This document shows positions 8,683 through 17,200 of a stretch of 64,000 nt of DNA, in pieces. The DNA is taken from positions 1-64,000 of the forward strand of contig NZ_JAHRCY010000009.1 in NCBI RefSeq assembly GCF_019083965.1, given 5' to 3'. Source of the DNA: Catellatospora tritici. GTDB taxonomy: Bacteria; Actinomycetota; Actinomycetes; Mycobacteriales; Micromonosporaceae. The notes beneath the pieces are model-generated. The model did not search any database. It was not told the DNA's origin and was given only the letters and a program-made list of their open reading frames with translations. The position numbers and the translations under genes were made by a program. The number at the start of each line of letters is the position of its first letter. Position 1 is the stretch's first letter.

Positions 8683-9087
8683 GAAATGCCTTCCCCTCAG
8701 CCAATGGCGGACACCTGGGCCCCGAGCAGGATTGGAAGATTCGCGAGCAGATCCCGCCAAGGTGACGGGTCAGGTAGGTCGGCCGGCCATGCGCGCTCGC
8801 GCACAAGAGCACACCGGCGATCCATCCCAGACGGGAGCGCCGACCAACGCTTCCTGCACCTGCCGAATCACGGACAGTGGCGAGCAGTCCGCACCATCCC
8901 ACCTCTCCCCGGATTGACCTGACTCCACCGCAGCCGACCGAGCCGTCGAGCCGAGCAGTCACGCACAGCATCCAGGTTGTTACGAAAGCGAGGTATCGGG
9001 ATTACGACCAAGGCCGATGCACGTCATACATCGGGCGCCCCACGATCGTCGAAGTCGTTTACGCAAAAGGGTCGACAACATGACCCT
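8683..9087. other. Intergenic stretch upstream of the CHAP gene
   Basis: No gene is recognised. It should hold the leftward promoter of the CHAP gene. I looked for a c-di-AMP (ydaO) riboswitch, common before actinobacterial wall hydrolases, and did not see its conserved core. AT content rises toward 8970-9080. Confidence 0.4.
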
Positions 9088-9372
9088 TTAGTACCGCAGG
9101 CGACGTCCAGCGCCGCGAGGTGCTGGATGGCCGTCCGCCATCTGGGTTCCGATCCGCTCGTGCAGCTGATCGGGCAGGCTGTGCTGCGGCAGCACGTACA
9201 CCAGCCTGCGCGGCGTGCTCTCCGGCGCGGCGATCAGCCGCCGGTAGAGCCAGGGCAGCACGCCCGCGACGCTCTTACCCGCACCCGTCGGGGCGGTGAG
9301 CAGTTCGGGCAGCCCCTCGGCGGCCAGCCGCGCCTGGTACGGGTGGGGAGCGTGACCTGTCGCGGTGCGCAT
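9088..9372 (-). pseudogene. Truncated Cas3-like helicase fragment (N-terminal RecA domain only)
   Basis: 94 codons. The sequence reads PHPYQARLAAEGLPELL, then the Walker A motif TAPTGAGKS, then AGVLPWLYRR and TPRRLVYVLPQHSL. This pattern resembles the first motifs (Q, I, Ia) of type I Cas3 helicases, especially the I-G (formerly I-U) kind in actinobacteria. The frame then loses similarity and stops. No DEAD box, HD nuclease or other cas gene follows, and no CRISPR repeats are near. It is best read as a remnant of a lost CRISPR-Cas or helicase locus. Confidence 0.6.
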
Positions 9373-9530
9373 GAACTCGCCTCAGACTGCAACTGCAAAC
9401 GATTGCAACTCGTGTTGACATAGTCATCAAATAGCTTCCCACAAGGGGCGTTCCGCGCGCGCAACAACATTTATGTATTTCCATGTGCAGAAATATTTGC
9501 AGCCGGTGCGACGTTTCGTAACGTGCGCGA

Positions 9531-11801
9531 ATGCGTAAATCACGCCTCCTGCTCGCCCTCAGCCTCGTCGCCGTCAGCCTGACCGCCGCCGGCGCCCCCG
9601 CCTCCGGCCACGTCCCGAACAACGGTCCCCTCGCCGTCGGCCGCCAGGCGTTGCCGCCGAACGATGGCTGGGGCTCGGCGACCACGGGAACGACGGGCGG
9701 TGCCCAGGCCGACGCGGCACACACGTTCCGGGTCCACGACCGCGAGGAACTGGTCGCCGCGTTGGGCGACGGCACCGATCCGGCGCCCCGGCTGGTCTTC
9801 GTCACCGGGAAGGTCGACGGCGACGACGCGCCCGACGGCTGCGCCCGGTACGCCGATCCGGCCTACAGCCTCGACGCCTACCTCGCGGCATACGACCCGG
9901 CCGGGTGGGGCCGGACGGCCAAGCCCAGCGGCCCGCTGGAGACCGCGCGGGCGGCTTCGCAGGCCAACCAGGGCGCCGAGACCAAAATCCGGGTGTACGG
10001 CAACACCACGATCTTCGGGATGGGCGGCGGCGCCCGGCTGTCCGGGATGAACCTGGTCCTCAGCGGCGTCGACAACGTCATCATCCGCAACCTCACGATC
10101 GAGGCACCGGTCGACTGCTTCCCGAGCTGGGATCCGACCGACGGCGCGACCGGCAACTGGAACTCGGAATACGACGCGATCACGCTGACCTACGGCTCGA
10201 CGCACGTCTGGATCGACCACAACACATTCGGCGACGGCCGCTACCCGGACACTTCCCAGCCGCTCTACTTCGGGCGGCCGTACCAGTGGCACGACGGCCT
10301 GGTCGACCTGATCCGCGGCAGCGATCTGGTCACCATGTCGTGGAACGTCTTCGCCGACCACGACAAGACCCACCTGATCGGCAACACCGACAAGACCACC
10401 AACGGCGACGAGGGCAAACTGCACGTCACCATCCACCACAACGTCTACCACAACGTCGGACAGCGGGTGCCTCGCGTGCGGTTCGGCCAGGCTGACGTCT
10501 TCAACAACCTGTACCAGGTCACCGACGCGAGCGCCTACTCCTACAGCTGGGGCGTCGGCGTCAGCTCCGCCATCGTGGCCCAGCACAACGCCTTCGAGCT
10601 GCCCGAGGGCGTGAACCCCGCGCAGGTCATCAAGTACTGGAAGGGTACGGCGATCACCGCGTCCGACAATGTCGTCAACGGCCAGGTGGTGGACCTGCTC
10701 TCGGCGTACAACGCGGTGAATGTGGAGCAGCTCGGCGCGGACGCCGGCTGGACCCCGACCTTGCGCACCGCGGTGCATGCCCCCACCCAGCTGGCACGCG
10801 TGCTGGGCGATCTCGCGGGCGCCGGGCGCGCGGACCGCGAGGAGCAGATCACCGTCGACCCCACGGGTCTGGGCGACGTCACCACGGTCCAGGCCGCGGT
10901 CGACGCCGCGCCCGCGGGCAGCCAGGCCCGCGTCGTCATCCGGGTACGCCCGGGACTGTACCGGGAGACCGTGACAGTACCGGCGGAGAAGCCGAACCTG
11001 GCGATCGTCGGCACGAGCGGCCGGCCCGAGGACGTGGTGATCGTGGAGAACCACTGCAACGGCTGCCTCAAGCCGGACGGGACGACCTACGGCACCACCG
11101 GCAGCGCCACGGTCACCTTGAAGGGCGACGACTTCACCGCCCGCGACGTGACCTTCGCCAACGACTTCGACGAGGCCGCTCACCCGGCGATCTCAAGCAA
11201 GCAGGCCGTCGCGGTCAAGACCACCGGCGACCGGATCGCCTTCTCGAACGTGCGGTTCCTCGGCAACCAGGACACGCTGTACGTGGACACTCCCGGCGCG
11301 GCCTACACGTCCCGGGTGTACATCCGTGACTCCTACGTCGAAGGCGACGTCGACTTCATCTTCGGCCGCGCCACCGCCGTCTTCGATCGAGTCCACATCC
11401 ATGGCCTCGACCGCGGGCTGAACCCGGCCGGCTACTTCACCGCGGCCAGCACGCAGCTGGTCAACCCGCACGGCTACCTGATCATCCACTCGAGGCTGAC
11501 CAGCGACGCCCCCGAGCAGACCTACTACCTCGGCCGCCCCTGGCACCCCAGCAACGACCCGAACGCGCAGGCCCAGGTCGTGATCCGGGAGAGCAGCCTG
11601 CCGGCGGCGGTCAAGGGCACGCCGTGGACCGACATGTCGGGGTTCTCCTGGCGAGACGCCCGCTTCGCCGAGTACCGCAACTACGGGCCGGGGGCGTTGC
11701 CGCCCGGCGGAGACGGCACCGACCGGCCGCAGCTGACCGATTCGCAGGCGGAGGCGTACACCGTGGCGACCTACCTCGCCGACTGGTCTCCTCTCCGCTG
11801 A
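9531..11801 (+). CDS. Secreted bifunctional pectate lyase (PL1) - pectinesterase (CE8)
   Basis: 756 residues with a signal peptide (LLLALSLVAVSLTAAGAPASG). Residues about 40-430 are a PL1 pectate lyase beta-helix: WIDHNTF near 226, VTMSWNVF with DHDKTHLIG, and HVTIHHNVYHN followed by R-V-P-R-V-R-F-G near 300-320, which holds the catalytic Arg and Ca-site residues. Residues about 440-745 are a CE8 pectin methylesterase: GNQDTLY near 578, VDFIFG near 605 and YLGRPWH near 666. The esterase would remove methyl groups from pectin and make the substrate the lyase needs. The start is ATG 9531. The cell exports it to attack plant cell walls. Confidence 0.93.
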   Translation: MRKSRLLLALSLVAVSLTAAGAPASGHVPNNGPLAVGRQALPPNDGWGSATTGTTGGAQADAAHTFRVHDREELVAALGDGTDPAPRLVFVTGKVDGDDAPDGCARYADPAYSLDAYLAAYDPAGWGRTAKPSGPLETARAASQANQGAETKIRVYGNTTIFGMGGGARLSGMNLVLSGVDNVIIRNLTIEAPVDCFPSWDPTDGATGNWNSEYDAITLTYGSTHVWIDHNTFGDGRYPDTSQPLYFGRPYQWHDGLVDLIRGSDLVTMSWNVFADHDKTHLIGNTDKTTNGDEGKLHVTIHHNVYHNVGQRVPRVRFGQADVFNNLYQVTDASAYSYSWGVGVSSAIVAQHNAFELPEGVNPAQVIKYWKGTAITASDNVVNGQVVDLLSAYNAVNVEQLGADAGWTPTLRTAVHAPTQLARVLGDLAGAGRADREEQITVDPTGLGDVTTVQAAVDAAPAGSQARVVIRVRPGLYRETVTVPAEKPNLAIVGTSGRPEDVVIVENHCNGCLKPDGTTYGTTGSATVTLKGDDFTARDVTFANDFDEAAHPAISSKQAVAVKTTGDRIAFSNVRFLGNQDTLYVDTPGAAYTSRVYIRDSYVEGDVDFIFGRATAVFDRVHIHGLDRGLNPAGYFTAASTQLVNPHGYLIIHSRLTSDAPEQTYYLGRPWHPSNDPNAQAQVVIRESSLPAAVKGTPWTDMSGFSWRDARFAEYRNYGPGALPPGGDGTDRPQLTDSQAEAYTVATYLADWSPLR

Positions 11802-11891
11802 CCCGCCTTCCGCAGCCGGTTCCTGTCGATGATGGACCTGTGCGCGGTCTCGACGGCTTGACGCCAGGGGAGATCACGGCCCGGAGGAGAA

Positions 11892-11921
11892 GTACGCCCA
11901 GGTCATTCGACCTGGGCGTAC
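11892..11921. terminator. Perfect 13-bp stem-loop
   Basis: GTACGCCCAGGTC, a 4-nt loop, then the exact complement, about 90 bases after the pectinase stop. It could end transcription from either side. Confidence 0.6.
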
Positions 11922-11925
11922 GGGC

Positions 11926-12144
11926 GTGGACCGGGTGACCGTCCGGCTCGCAGACTCGATCCGCGCCTCGAACCGGTCCGCGCCATGCCCGGAGGGCGAC
12001 TTGGGGCTGGAGGAGCTGGGGCTGCTGATCCGGGTGCAGCGGGTCGGGGACGTGGTGCTGACCCGGCCGGTGTTCGCGGTGGTCCGGGCGATCGCGAACA
12101 CCATGTGGGACAGCCTGCCCGCCGACGAGTTCCGGGGCCGCTGA
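11926..12144 (+). CDS. Doubtful small ORF, 72 aa
   Basis: GTG start at 11926 and no convincing ribosome site. The middle (GLEELGLLIRVQRVGDVVLTR) looks amphipathic and protein-like, so it could be a fragment of a regulator. The family is not recognised. The rest of the 11802-12163 stretch shows only the hairpin just before it. Confidence 0.25.
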   Translation: MDRVTVRLADSIRASNRSAPCPEGDLGLEELGLLIRVQRVGDVVLTRPVFAVVRAIANTMWDSLPADEFRGR

Positions 12145-12163
12145 CACCCGGCCGAGCCCGCGC

Positions 12164-12760
12164 TCAGGCGAGCAGCTTGATCACGATGGCGATCAGCAGC
12201 AGGATCAGCACGATCCCGCCGATCGCCCAGCCGATCGAGCCGCTGACGAGGACGGCGCCGGATTTCAGGACGGCGACCGGGCCGTTCGGTGCGGGCCGGT
12301 CGGCGGGCTGCGGCGTACGGCGGCGCGGGAACAGGCCGCCGGCGCAGACGGCCCCCGCCACCGGCAGCAGCACGCAGACCAGCCAGGTGGTGTACAGCGC
12401 GCCGGGGTCGTGGCGGCGGCCGCCGGCCGACAGGGCCGGGGCGACCTCGGCCAGCAGCCACGCCACGCCGGTGACCACCGCCCCGTACGCCGTCAGCAGC
12501 CCGGCCGCGCCCCAGGCCGCGGCCAGCACCCGGCCGTGCCGCAGCGCCGGGATGCTGTGCAACGTGGTGCCCAGCACGATCCCGGCGGCGTAGCAGGAGA
12601 CGATGCCGAAGCCGTCGTCGCGCAGCCCGCGCTGCGCCCTGTCCAGCCACTCCACTGAGTACGCCGCCTGGTCGCTGAGCCACACCGCGGCGGCGACGGC
12701 GGCCACCACGGCCACGACGGAGATGACTACCCGCGACGGACGAACCCGATGATCACTCAC
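12164..12760 (-). CDS. Integral membrane protein, unknown function
   Basis: 198 residues with about five hydrophobic segments: VVISVVAVVAAVAAAVWL, then FGIVSCYAAGIVLGTTL, a long Ala/Leu segment after HGRVLAAAWG, TTWLVCVLLPVAGAVCAGG, and a C-terminal IGGIVLILLLIAIVIKLL. No catalytic motif is seen. It lies leftward of the DUF6193-like gene with a 95-bp gap and may share its transcript. Confidence 0.65.
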   Translation of the reverse strand: MSDHRVRPSRVVISVVAVVAAVAAAVWLSDQAAYSVEWLDRAQRGLRDDGFGIVSCYAAGIVLGTTLHSIPALRHGRVLAAAWGAAGLLTAYGAVVTGVAWLLAEVAPALSAGGRRHDPGALYTTWLVCVLLPVAGAVCAGGLFPRRRTPQPADRPAPNGPVAVLKSGAVLVSGSIGWAIGGIVLILLLIAIVIKLLA

Positions 12761-12855
12761 GGTCCGGGAGGGTAGCCCCTCCTGGCAAGCCGCGTCCGGA
12801 CGGGAGATGGCCCAGCGGGCGACGTGCCGCGCGCCGGGGTCGGCGGCGTGCCTGG

Positions 12856-13578
12856 CTACGCGCCGGGCTGCCCGGATGGCGAGTCCTCCAGCGCGGCCAG
12901 GACGAGCGCGAGGCTTCCGGCGGCGTCGGCGACGCCCAGTTCACGGCCGTCCGCCGCCCGGACGAGGTAGGTGCCCGGCTCCAGCGGATGAACCGATGGA
13001 TGGGCACCGGACCAGGGGTAGCGTGCGGCGGTGCTGAAGCCGAGGGTCCAGTGGCTGGTGAAGGGCCGAAGGCGGCGCAGGCTCGGCTCGTGGAACGCCA
13101 ACGCGACGAAGGAGTGCAGGCGGCCCCGCACCGCGTCCTGAGTGTGGTTCTCGTACAGCGACAGCCACGCCGCCTCCAGCGCGTCGTCACGCTCACGGCA
13201 CTCGGCGAGCGCGACCGACCCCAGGAACGGCCAGGCGGCCGCCAGCTCGGGCAGGCGCGCCCCGCCGTGCCATCGGCGCGCGACATCGGCCACAGCCGCC
13301 AGGTCCGGCGCGAACCCGGACGCCATGGTGACCTTCCCGCTCCTGACGCTCATCCGGAACCGTCGCTCACGGGCCGACAGCGTCACCTTGGTGCGACGGT
13401 CGGTGTCCTGCACCGAGGCCACCCGACCGCCGCACGCGGGGTCTTCGTCCAGCTGGGCCCGAAGAGTGAGGCCGATCAGGTCGAACTCGGCGTGCAGCGC
13501 GTTCACCAGCCCCCCGGCTCGGACGACCTCCGGATAGAGCAGTGGGTCCGGTCCTGGCGTGCCCTCGTCCGTCGACAT
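12856..13578 (-). CDS. DUF6193-like protein
   Basis: 240 residues, soluble. The opening (LYPEVVRAGGLVNALHAEFDLIGL) and the ending (GTYLVRAADGRELG) resemble the actinobacterial DUF6193 family, often labelled natural-product biosynthesis protein. That label comes from neighbourhoods rather than a known reaction. There is no signal peptide. I recall the family from pattern only. Confidence 0.5.
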   Translation of the reverse strand: MSTDEGTPGPDPLLYPEVVRAGGLVNALHAEFDLIGLTLRAQLDEDPACGGRVASVQDTDRRTKVTLSARERRFRMSVRSGKVTMASGFAPDLAAVADVARRWHGGARLPELAAAWPFLGSVALAECRERDDALEAAWLSLYENHTQDAVRGRLHSFVALAFHEPSLRRLRPFTSHWTLGFSTAARYPWSGAHPSVHPLEPGTYLVRAADGRELGVADAAGSLALVLAALEDSPSGQPGA

Positions 13579-13642
13579 CTCCCATGATGCCCCGGATCGG
13601 TGTTCGGCCCAAAGCCGCTGTCGACGAGTGCCCGCCGCGATG

Positions 13643-15070
13643 TCAGCGGACGACGTACCGCCCGCCGGGGCTGCCGACGACCGCGCCGTCGGTGTAGGCG
13701 ACGCGGCCGCCGACCACGGTCGTCACCGGCCAGCCCTTGACCTGGTGGCCCTCGAACGGGCAGTGGTCCTGGCCCGACAGCAGCAGGTCGGTGGTGACCT
13801 CCTGCTCCAGTTCCGGGTCGACGATGGTGAGGTCCGCGTCCGCGCCGACCATCAGGCTGCCCTTGCGCCCGCCCAGCCCGTACGCCCGCGCGGGGTTGCC
13901 CGAGGCCAGCTCCGCGACCCGCTGCGCCGACAGGCCGCGCTTGTGCATGCCCTCGCTGAGCAGGATCGGGTACAGCAGCGCGGTGCCGCCGAAGCCGGGC
14001 AGCGCGGGCCACAGCGCGTCGCCCTTGTGCTCCTCCATGCAGCAGGCGTGGTCGGAGGCGACCCAGTCGACGGTGCCGTCCAGCACCGCCGCCCACAGCG
14101 CCTCGGTGTCGGACACCGCCCGGATCGGCGGGTTCACCTTGGCGCCCAGGCCGCCCTTGCGGTCCAGGCTCTCGTGGTCCAGGCACAGGTGGTGCAGAGT
14201 GACCTCGCAGCGCAGATCCAGGGACCGGTCGGCCTTGGCGGCGGCGGCCGCGGCGATCGCGGCGGCGCTGGACAGGTGCAGCAGGTTGACCGGGCAGCCG
14301 GTGGCGCGGGCCAGGGTGGTGGCCTCGCCGATGGCGACCTGCTCGGTCAGCGGCGGGCGGGCGTCGGAGTAGGCCTTCAGGGTCTGCGGGTCACCCGCGG
14401 CGCGTACCCGGTCGATGAACAGGCGCATGAGTTCGGCCTGCTCGCAGTGCAGCGACAGGGAGACCCGGCGGCCTTCGCGCCGGGTGGCGGCGACGGCCTC
14501 CATGAGCTGGTACAGGTGGCCGAGGTCGTACTCGTCGCTCATGGTGAACGACTTGGCGTCGCGGGAGTCGGCCGACAGGTTGAAGCCCTTGTAGAACATG
14601 TAGTACTTGAACGAGCTGACCCCGTGCGCGTCGACCAGCGACGGGACCTCGCCGACCTGCGCGGTGTCCATGGGCGCGAGGTGGAAGCCGTAGTCGGTCC
14701 AGGCGTGCCCGGCGACGGCGTCGAGAACCTGCGGGAAGATCTCCGCGTACGGCCCGGTGCGGTTGAGGTAGTGCTGGCCGGTACGGAAGTACGACAGCAC
14801 CGTGCCCACTCCCCCGACCAGCGACGAACGGGTCTCCTCGGCGGCGTCCAGCGCCAGGTCGCGGTAGATGCCGAGGTGGTAGTGGGCGTCGACGGCGGCC
14901 GGGAAGACGAGCCGGTCGCGGGCGTCGAGCACCTGGTCGGCCTGCGCGGCGGGGATGTCGTCGGCGATCGCGGCGATCCGCCCGTCGCGCACACCCAGAT
15001 CAGCGCATACGGTGCCGACGTACGGCAGGACCAGCGTCCCGTTCTTGACCAGCAGGTCGTAGCGGACCAC
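13643..15070 (-). CDS. Hydantoinase / dihydropyrimidinase-type cyclic amidohydrolase (imidase candidate)
   Basis: 475 residues. Metal ligands of the binuclear amidohydrolase fold are visible: DAHYH (His63, His65), the carboxylated Lys in FKYYMFYKG (Lys155), His208 in LSLHCEQAE, His265 in LLHLSS and Asp in VASDHACC. The family opens five- and six-membered cyclic amides and imides such as hydantoins, dihydropyrimidines and maleimide or succinimide. GTG at 15070 is preceded by GGGAGG. The gene is divergent from a CoA-transferase gene, with an IclR-type palindrome between them. In this locus it could open maleimide-type rings made when a tetrapyrrole is oxidised; that substrate is inference. Confidence 0.85.
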   Translation of the reverse strand: MVRYDLLVKNGTLVLPYVGTVCADLGVRDGRIAAIADDIPAAQADQVLDARDRLVFPAAVDAHYHLGIYRDLALDAAEETRSSLVGGVGTVLSYFRTGQHYLNRTGPYAEIFPQVLDAVAGHAWTDYGFHLAPMDTAQVGEVPSLVDAHGVSSFKYYMFYKGFNLSADSRDAKSFTMSDEYDLGHLYQLMEAVAATRREGRRVSLSLHCEQAELMRLFIDRVRAAGDPQTLKAYSDARPPLTEQVAIGEATTLARATGCPVNLLHLSSAAAIAAAAAAKADRSLDLRCEVTLHHLCLDHESLDRKGGLGAKVNPPIRAVSDTEALWAAVLDGTVDWVASDHACCMEEHKGDALWPALPGFGGTALLYPILLSEGMHKRGLSAQRVAELASGNPARAYGLGGRKGSLMVGADADLTIVDPELEQEVTTDLLLSGQDHCPFEGHQVKGWPVTTVVGGRVAYTDGAVVGSPGGRYVVR

Positions 15071-15104
15071 GGTGATTACCTCCCAGAGCTGCGTTTCGCA
15101 CACT

Positions 15105-15117
15105 GTAACGAGGTTTC
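15105..15117. promoter_or_regulatory. Candidate IclR-regulon operator
   Basis: GTAAC-GAG-GTTTC, one mismatch from the GAAAC-N3-GTTTC pattern, with an extra GTTTCGCA half-site at 15093-15100. It lies between the divergent hydantoinase and CoA-transferase starts. Confidence 0.45.
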
Positions 15118-15149
15118 CATTTTCCGGGTAGAGCCGCTACCGTTGCGCC

Positions 15150-16346
15150 ATGCCGACCGCAGCCCTGTCCGGGGTCACCGTCATCGACGCCGCGACCCTG
15201 TTCGCCGGTCCGCTCGCCGCGACGATCCTCGGCGACTACGGCGCGGACGTCATCAAGATCGAACACCCGGCCAAGGGCGACCCGTCGCGCGGCCACGGGC
15301 CGTCCCACGACGGCGTGCCGCTGTGGTGGACCATGCTGGGCCGCAACAAGCACGCGATCACCCTCGACCTAGGCCGCGCCGAAGGCGCGAGGCTGGCGAG
15401 ACAGCTGCTGTCCGAAGCCGACGTGCTGATCGAGAACTTCCGGCCGGGCACCCTGGAACGCTGGGGCCTGGGCCCCGAGGTGCTGCACCAGCTCAACCCC
15501 CGCCTGGTCATCGCCCGGGTGACCGCGTTCGGCCAATCCGGACCGTACGCGCACCGCCCCGGCTTCGGCACCCTCGCCGAGGCGATGAGCGGCTTCGCCG
15601 CGATCACCGGCCAACCCGACGGTCCACCCACCCTGCCCCCGTTCGGGCTCGCCGACGGGGTGTCCGCGCTGGTCTGCGCCCAGGCCGTGCTCACCGCGCT
15701 CTACCATCGCGACCGCGCCGGCGGCACCGGCCAGGTCGTCGACCTGGCCATCATCGAGCCGCTGGTGACCGTGCTCGGCATGCAGGCCATGGTCTACGAC
15801 CAGCTCGGGCTGATCCAGCCCCGCACCGGCAACCGGTCGGTCAACAACGCCCCGCGCAACACCTACCGCACCCGCGACGACCGCTGGGTGGCCGTCTCCA
15901 CCAGCGCCCAGGCCATCGCCGAACGCGTCATGCGGCTGGTCGGGCACCCCGAGGTCATCGACGAACCCTGGTTCGCCAGCGGCGTCGGCCGCGCCGCCCA
16001 CGCCGACCTGCTCGACTCCCACGTCGCCGCCTGGGTCGCGCAACGCGACCTGGCCGAGGTCACCGAGGCCTTCGACCGCGCCCAGGCCGCGGTCGCCCCG
16101 ATCTACGACATCGCCGACATCTTCGCCGACCCGCAGTACACCGCCCTCGACACGATCACCACCGTCGAGGACCCCGTGCTCGGGCCGGTACGCATGCCCA
16201 ACGTGCTCTACCGCATGTCGCACACCCCCGGCCACATCGGCTGGACCGGCCGCCCGCGCGGGGCCGACAACGACGCCGTCTACCGCGACCGGCTCGGCCT
16301 GGACCCCGCCGAACTGGCCGCCCTGCGCGAGAGCGGAGTGATCTGA
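15150..16346 (+). CDS. Family III CoA-transferase (CaiB/BaiF)
   Basis: 398 residues, the usual family length. The start VTVIDAATLFAGPLAATILGDYGADVIKIE and the DLGRAEG and GRNK segments are typical. Asp169 in GLADGVSA matches the active-site Asp position of formyl-CoA transferase. These enzymes move CoA between carboxylic acids through an aspartyl-CoA anhydride. The gene opens a three-gene run with 1- and 4-bp overlaps, followed by a cyclase-family hydrolase and an MmgE/PrpD protein. It could activate a mesaconate-, citraconate- or succinate-like acid here. Start ATG 15150. Confidence 0.9.
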   Translation: MPTAALSGVTVIDAATLFAGPLAATILGDYGADVIKIEHPAKGDPSRGHGPSHDGVPLWWTMLGRNKHAITLDLGRAEGARLARQLLSEADVLIENFRPGTLERWGLGPEVLHQLNPRLVIARVTAFGQSGPYAHRPGFGTLAEAMSGFAAITGQPDGPPTLPPFGLADGVSALVCAQAVLTALYHRDRAGGTGQVVDLAIIEPLVTVLGMQAMVYDQLGLIQPRTGNRSVNNAPRNTYRTRDDRWVAVSTSAQAIAERVMRLVGHPEVIDEPWFASGVGRAAHADLLDSHVAAWVAQRDLAEVTEAFDRAQAAVAPIYDIADIFADPQYTALDTITTVEDPVLGPVRMPNVLYRMSHTPGHIGWTGRPRGADNDAVYRDRLGLDPAELAALRESGVI

Positions 16347-17200
16347 TGCAGGGCCTCGACCTGGACCGACACGACCTGCAACCGGCGCCCAGCGGCCGCG
16401 CGGCCACCACGCCGTGGGCGGCGGTACGCGGACGCCAGGTCCTCGACCTGGCCCAGCCGATGCGCCGCGGCATGCCCCAGTCGCCCAACCATCCCCCGTT
16501 CCGGATGGCCCTGGAGCGCCGCCACGGCGACATGCTCCGCCCCGACGGCGGCTCGGCCGCCAACGAACTCATCGTCACCGGCGGCCACGTCGGCACCCAC
16601 GTCGACGCCCTGGCCCACGTATCGCAGGACGGGCGCCTGCACGGCGACGTCGACGCGACCGGACTCCAGTCGCACCAGGGCTTCAGCGACCTCGGCATCG
16701 ACACCTTCCCGCCGTACCTCGGCCGGGCCGTGGTGCTGGACGTGGCCCGGGTGCACGGCGTCGACGTGCTGCCCGCCGGCTACGAGGTCACCCCCGACGA
16801 CCTGACCGCGGCCGCCGACGGGCTGGAGCTGAACCCGGGCGAGACCATCCTGATCGGCACCGGCTGGTCGCGCCGCTGGCACGAGCACGACGCGTTCGTC
16901 GGCGGCCGCGACGGCACCCCCGGACCCGGCGAGGCCGCCGCGCGCTGGCTGGCCGCGCACCGGCCCGTCGCAGTCGGGGCCGAGACCATCGCGTTCGAGC
17001 ACATCCCGGCCGGGCGCGGCCACGCCGTGCTGCCCGCGCACCGGGTGCTGCTGGTCGAGCACGGCGTCCACATCGTCGAGACGATGAACCTCGACGCGCT
17101 GCTGCGCACCGGCGCTCGCGAGATCCTGCTGGTGCTCAACCCGCTGCCCATCGTCGGTGCCACCGGCGCGCCGGTCCGGCCCCTGGCGGTGCTGGCGTGA
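16346..17200 (+). CDS. Cyclase-family (kynurenine-formamidase-like) metal hydrolase
   Basis: 284 residues. The defining motif HVGTHVDALAH gives His81, His85, Asp87 and His91, ligands of the metal site in the cyclase / KynB fold. Members open lactones and hydrolyse formamides, isatin and small ring amides. The ATG overlaps the CoA-transferase stop by one base (TGATG), so the two are co-translated. GRGHAVLPAH and HIVETMNLD near the end are also typical. In context it probably opens a ring or removes a formyl group from a pathway intermediate. Confidence 0.82.
   Translation: MQGLDLDRHDLQPAPSGRAATTPWAAVRGRQVLDLAQPMRRGMPQSPNHPPFRMALERRHGDMLRPDGGSAANELIVTGGHVGTHVDALAHVSQDGRLHGDVDATGLQSHQGFSDLGIDTFPPYLGRAVVLDVARVHGVDVLPAGYEVTPDDLTAAADGLELNPGETILIGTGWSRRWHEHDAFVGGRDGTPGPGEAAARWLAAHRPVAVGAETIAFEHIPAGRGHAVLPAHRVLLVEHGVHIVETMNLDALLRTGAREILLVLNPLPIVGATGAPVRPLAVLA

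Noticed and set aside
8683..9000. A c-di-AMP (ydaO) riboswitch before the CHAP wall-hydrolase gene
   Set aside because: The conserved ydaO core segments were not found on the minus strand; only general GC-rich structure is seen.
9373..9530. A promoter for the pectinase gene using TTGACA near 9415
   Set aside because: No acceptable -10 hexamer at 16-18 bases; kept only as a weak hint.
13559..17200. A 1213-codon rightward open frame across the hydantoinase and CoA-transferase genes
   Set aside because: Only its last 285 codons (from 16346) encode a recognisable protein. The rest is antisense or out-of-frame to two clear genes and has the Arg/Ala/Gly/Pro composition of high-GC shadow frames.
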